Assembly: GCA_947449125.1 (NCBI GenBank)
Contig: CANFQR010000050.1
Location: 1 to 8,122 of the forward strand
Reading direction: 5' to 3'
Origin: Bacteroidota bacterium
Lineage (GTDB): Bacteria > Bacteroidota > Bacteroidia > B-17B0 > Aurantibacillaceae
Length of the DNA: 8,122 nucleotides
Part shown: positions 5,973-8,122 of the stretch, in pieces
How the letters are laid out: every line of letters begins with the position of its first letter
Numbering within the stretch: position 1 is the first letter of the stretch
Made by a program: the position numbers and the translations under genes
The notes under the pieces: model-generated
Told to the model about the DNA's origin: nothing
Seen by the model: only the letters and a program-made list of their open reading frames with translations
Database searches by the model: none

Positions 5973-6677
5973 ATGAAAGCCATGACAATTATTAACGATT
6001 TAATGTCACTAATTTATCCGCGGCATTGTGAAGCCTGCGCAGAAAATTTGTTTAGGCATGAACATTTTATTTGTAATTATTGTAAACTTAGTCTCCCAAA
6101 AAGTAATTATCATCAAAAAAGGGAGCATGAATTAAGTTTGATTTTTGCAGGCAGAGTTCCCTTTAAGAACTATTTGAGTTTTTATGTTTTTGAAAAGAGC
6201 GGCAAAGTACAAAGAATGCTTCATGCAATTAAATACCAAAATCAAAAGGAGTTGGCTGAATTTCTAGGTGAATTATATGCGGAAGATTTAGTAAAAGAAA
6301 ATATATTATCAGACATAGATATAATAATGCCAATACCATTGCACCCAAAAAAATTAAAAGCTAGAGGATTTAATCAAAGTGAATGGTTTGCAAAAGGTAT
6401 TGCTAAACTAATATTAAAACCTGTAAATGGGTTTTCTTTAGAACGAAAAAAAGAAACTGCCACACAAACTAATAAGAAAAAATATCAACGCTGGGAAAAT
6501 GTGGATGGTATTTTTAATTTGAAACAGCCGGAATTATTTGCAAACAAACATGTTTTGTTGGTTGATGACGTAATTACTACTGGTGCAACCATTGAAGCGA
6601 CCTGGCAGGCCTTGAAAGATGTGGAAGGTATTAAAGTATCGGTTATTAGTATTGCATTTGCTTCAAGAAAAATATGA
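5973..6677 (+). CDS. ComF family protein (phosphoribosyltransferase-like, double zinc finger)
   Basis: The 234-residue protein has the full ComF layout. An N-terminal four-cysteine zinc site is formed by Cys19, Cys22, Cys34 and Cys37 (CEAC and CNYC). A middle segment follows, with MPIPLHPKKLKARGFNQSE (119-137). The type I phosphoribosyltransferase PRPP-binding loop LLVDDVITTGAT is at 195-206. In competent bacteria ComF-type proteins act in the cytosol in uptake or processing of transforming DNA; in other lineages the substrate is unknown. It is widespread and does not prove competence. A second in-frame ATG at 5982 (Met4) is possible: TATTTTAG at 5964-5971, one mismatch from the -7 consensus, would put the transcription start downstream of the first ATG. 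I keep the first ATG because nothing decides between them. The gene converges on the DCC-protein gene with 18 nt between and no strong terminator. Confidence 0.93.
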   Translation: MKAMTIINDLMSLIYPRHCEACAENLFRHEHFICNYCKLSLPKSNYHQKREHELSLIFAGRVPFKNYLSFYVFEKSGKVQRMLHAIKYQNQKELAEFLGELYAEDLVKENILSDIDIIMPIPLHPKKLKARGFNQSEWFAKGIAKLILKPVNGFSLERKKETATQTNKKKYQRWENVDGIFNLKQPELFANKHVLLVDDVITTGATIEATWQALKDVEGIKVSVISIAFASRKI

Positions 6678-6695
6678 CATTTTTTTACAACGTAA

Positions 6696-7115
6696 TTAAA
6701 CATTTAAAAAACGAGATTTGTCTTCCGTAGGAAGTAAGGCGCAATTTTTTACCCTGCCAAAAATTTTCATTCTGTTTTTTGCAATAACATCATAAATATT
6801 ATTTCTGATAAAAGGCGGAATAATTACAAATATTATCATAACCGGCCAAAAGCCTTTTAAATATGGCATTAACCTCAATACAGCGCATGTTTTAATATAA
6901 GCCGAATGGTCTTTAATTAAAATAATCGAATCAATTTTTTCATCTAATTCAAAATATGATTTTAATTTGATACCAACTTCAGACGTTAGTGGCGCAAAAT
7001 GCATGCGGTTATTTTTTTCGTATTTTAAAAAGGTAAGAATACTTCTATTACAAAAACCACATTCGCCGTCAAAAAGCAAAATGGGTTGTTTTTTTAAGAT
7101 CTCATTAATTTCCAT
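6696..7115 (-). CDS. DCC-family thiol-disulfide oxidoreductase (DUF393)
   Basis: The 139-residue protein matches the DCC family, a thioredoxin-like group named for its DxxCxxC motif. Here it is ILLFDGECGFCN, with Asp16, Cys19 and Cys22. Other family marks are the segment around AVLRLMPYLKGFWP (78-91) and the C-terminal LPTEDKSRFL (128-137), preceded by Cys125. Residues 88-103 are hydrophobic enough to touch the membrane, but there is no signal peptide, so a cytosolic or membrane-associated place is likely. Members are presumed redox proteins, and the substrate is generally unknown. Its ATG overlaps the stop codon of the upstream propeller gene by one base (TAATG), so the two should be translationally coupled and cotranscribed. 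Confidence 0.88.
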   Translation of the reverse strand: MEINEILKKQPILLFDGECGFCNRSILTFLKYEKNNRMHFAPLTSEVGIKLKSYFELDEKIDSIILIKDHSAYIKTCAVLRLMPYLKGFWPVMIIFVIIPPFIRNNIYDVIAKNRMKIFGRVKNCALLPTEDKSRFLNV

Positions 7116-8122
7116 TAGGGGCGAGGATAAATAAAATAGGGGTCAACACTAAGCTCGTATCGTTTTGGTAAAAGTGTAAACGACATTAAATCAATAAAAT
7201 TCACAAAACCGTTTCTGCCATTGCATAAGCTTGTGTGATGAGGTGCAGGACCCTTTGATTGGATATTTCGGGAAACAACATAGATAAGATTTTTCACATC
7301 GTCAACAGCTATACCATGTGGCTGGAATCCAACCTTTAAATTGTTTGTTGCATAATTTGAAGCATTTATTTTTGTGACTAAACCCATAGAGCCTGCAAAG
7401 CTAGTACTGTCATATGGACACGATACGAAGTAAGCATTTGCAACTAAAGAAAATACAATTTCTTGCGGGTATTTTCCCGTGCTAATGGTAGTTGTTACAA
7501 CGCCACTAGAAACATTAAACACGCGTACATCATTTGATTTTTGACAGGTTATTAATAATTCATCCGAATTATTTTTTGATAGTAAAATATCATGAGGGTC
7601 TAATGATGAAACATATTTTAAAGGGCCATTATCTAAAGAAAAAGGTGTTGTGTTAGAAAACCCTGTGTCAATTTTTGTAATAAAATTTCCTGTTTGTGAA
7701 GCTACATAAAGGGCATCTTCAGAATAATTTAACGCAATACCATGTGGAAAATATTGACCACCTAAAAAATGGATTAATTGCATTTTTTCTAAATCTACAG
7801 CGGCTATTTTTCCGCTTGCAGTCCATGAAACACAATAGGCTCGTTTATTGTCTTTTGAAATTATAAAAGTATTCCAATCTAATGCATCTGTATTTCCTGT
7901 CCCGGCCGACAAAGGGGATAAAGGAATTTCGCCAACATAACTATCGTCGCTGCAGCGAAATTTTTGCATGATGTTATTATTAATGAATATTACATACCAA
8001 TATTTCCCATCCCAAGATACTTTAACCTGATGCGGGCTTTCAATTATGCCGGGCTTATTTCCTACCTCTATGTAGCGCATTGGCAATTGTGTTTCGGCAT
8101 CAAACACAGTTACTACATCACA
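7115..8122 (-). CDS. YVTN/YncE-type beta-propeller protein, N-terminus beyond the right edge
   Basis: The frame is open from the TAA at 7117-7115 to the window edge, 335 visible residues. A GTG at 8107 could be read as a start, but the frame continues upstream through CDVVT and the join DVVTVFDAET reads as a normal propeller strand, so the true start is outside. Several blades are visible, each opening with a PH-x-[IV]-like motif: PHQV at visible residues 30-33, PHGI 126-129, PHDI 176-179, PQEI 219-222, PHGI 268-271. Each is followed by D-G/S-turn strands such as ALYVASQTGNFITKID and DVRVFNVSSG. A conserved-looking PHHTSLCNGRNG block (294-305) precedes the last blade, ending in FIDL and DPYFIYPRP. 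Such proteins are usually exported and bind ligands or partners; no enzyme motif is seen. Export cannot be checked without the N-terminus. It is the first visible gene of a coupled pair with the DCC gene. Confidence 0.85.
   Translation of the reverse strand, partial: CDVVTVFDAETQLPMRYIEVGNKPGIIESPHQVKVSWDGKYWYVIFINNNIMQKFRCSDDSYVGEIPLSPLSAGTGNTDALDWNTFIISKDNKRAYCVSWTASGKIAAVDLEKMQLIHFLGGQYFPHGIALNYSEDALYVASQTGNFITKIDTGFSNTTPFSLDNGPLKYVSSLDPHDILLSKNNSDELLITCQKSNDVRVFNVSSGVVTTTISTGKYPQEIVFSLVANAYFVSCPYDSTSFAGSMGLVTKINASNYATNNLKVGFQPHGIAVDDVKNLIYVVSRNIQSKGPAPHHTSLCNGRNGFVNFIDLMSFTLLPKRYELSVDPYFIYPRP

Noticed and set aside
6668..6687. Terminator hairpin at the end of comF
   Set aside because: The possible stem is nearly all A/T with a mismatch and a very small loop; too weak to call in this A/T-rich background.
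8105..8107. GTG as the start of the propeller gene
   Set aside because: The frame stays open to the window edge and the upstream residues complete a propeller strand (DVVTVFDAET), so this is an internal Val codon.
1..8122. CRISPR array, tRNA or rRNA genes, insertion sequences, prophage or toxin-antitoxin genes
   Set aside because: No spaced direct repeats, transposase or integrase motifs, or RNA-gene signatures were seen on either strand; coding is dense and typical of a core region.

Overview
The window looks like a piece of a Bacteroidota chromosome. It is strongly A/T-rich. It carries a TonB-dependent receptor with an N-terminal carboxypeptidase-like regulatory domain, and a signal-peptide-bearing barrel protein cleaved before Gln. 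Start codons lack Shine-Dalgarno sequences, and several gene starts are preceded by the Bacteroidota -7 element TAnnTTTG. The order or genus cannot be resolved from what is visible. Nothing suggests a plasmid, phage or integrated element, and base composition looks even throughout.

Layout. Bases 1-588 (minus) hold the first 196 codons of a TonB-dependent outer-membrane receptor that runs off the left edge. A short-chain dehydrogenase/reductase lies just upstream of it on the same strand (633-1331, minus). A small outer-membrane barrel protein (1370-1954, plus) diverges from the dehydrogenase and converges, with a 12-nt gap, on an S41 C-terminal processing protease (1967-3664, minus). The protease and queA (3914-4963, plus) diverge from a 249-nt intergenic region, the longest non-coding stretch in the window. 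That region holds a good promoter candidate and a leader of about 125 nt with a 21-codon upstream ORF. queA ends at a perfect 38-nt palindrome that should terminate transcription from both sides. Beyond it lies an unrecognised membrane-anchored coiled-coil protein (5017-5937, minus), diverging from a ComF-family phosphoribosyltransferase-like gene (5973-6677, plus). ComF converges, with an 18-nt gap, on a DCC-family thiol-disulfide protein (6696-7115, minus). The DCC gene is translationally coupled (TAATG) to an upstream beta-propeller gene that runs off the right edge (7115-8122, minus).

Functional picture. This is mostly ordinary core-genome content. It covers envelope transport (receptor, barrel), envelope proteolysis (S41), tRNA queuosine synthesis (queA), a competence-type ComF protein, and an envelope beta-propeller paired with a thioredoxin-like DCC protein. 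Only two adjacent same-strand pairs exist: dehydrogenase/receptor (44-nt gap) and propeller/DCC (1-nt overlap). The other junctions alternate between divergent and convergent, so the window is not one operon or one system. I found no convincing novel defence, mobile or biosynthetic system. The points most worth a second look are the queA leader (uORF with tandem His codons and competing short helices), the propeller-DCC coupling, and the coiled-coil protein with an unassigned C-terminal domain.
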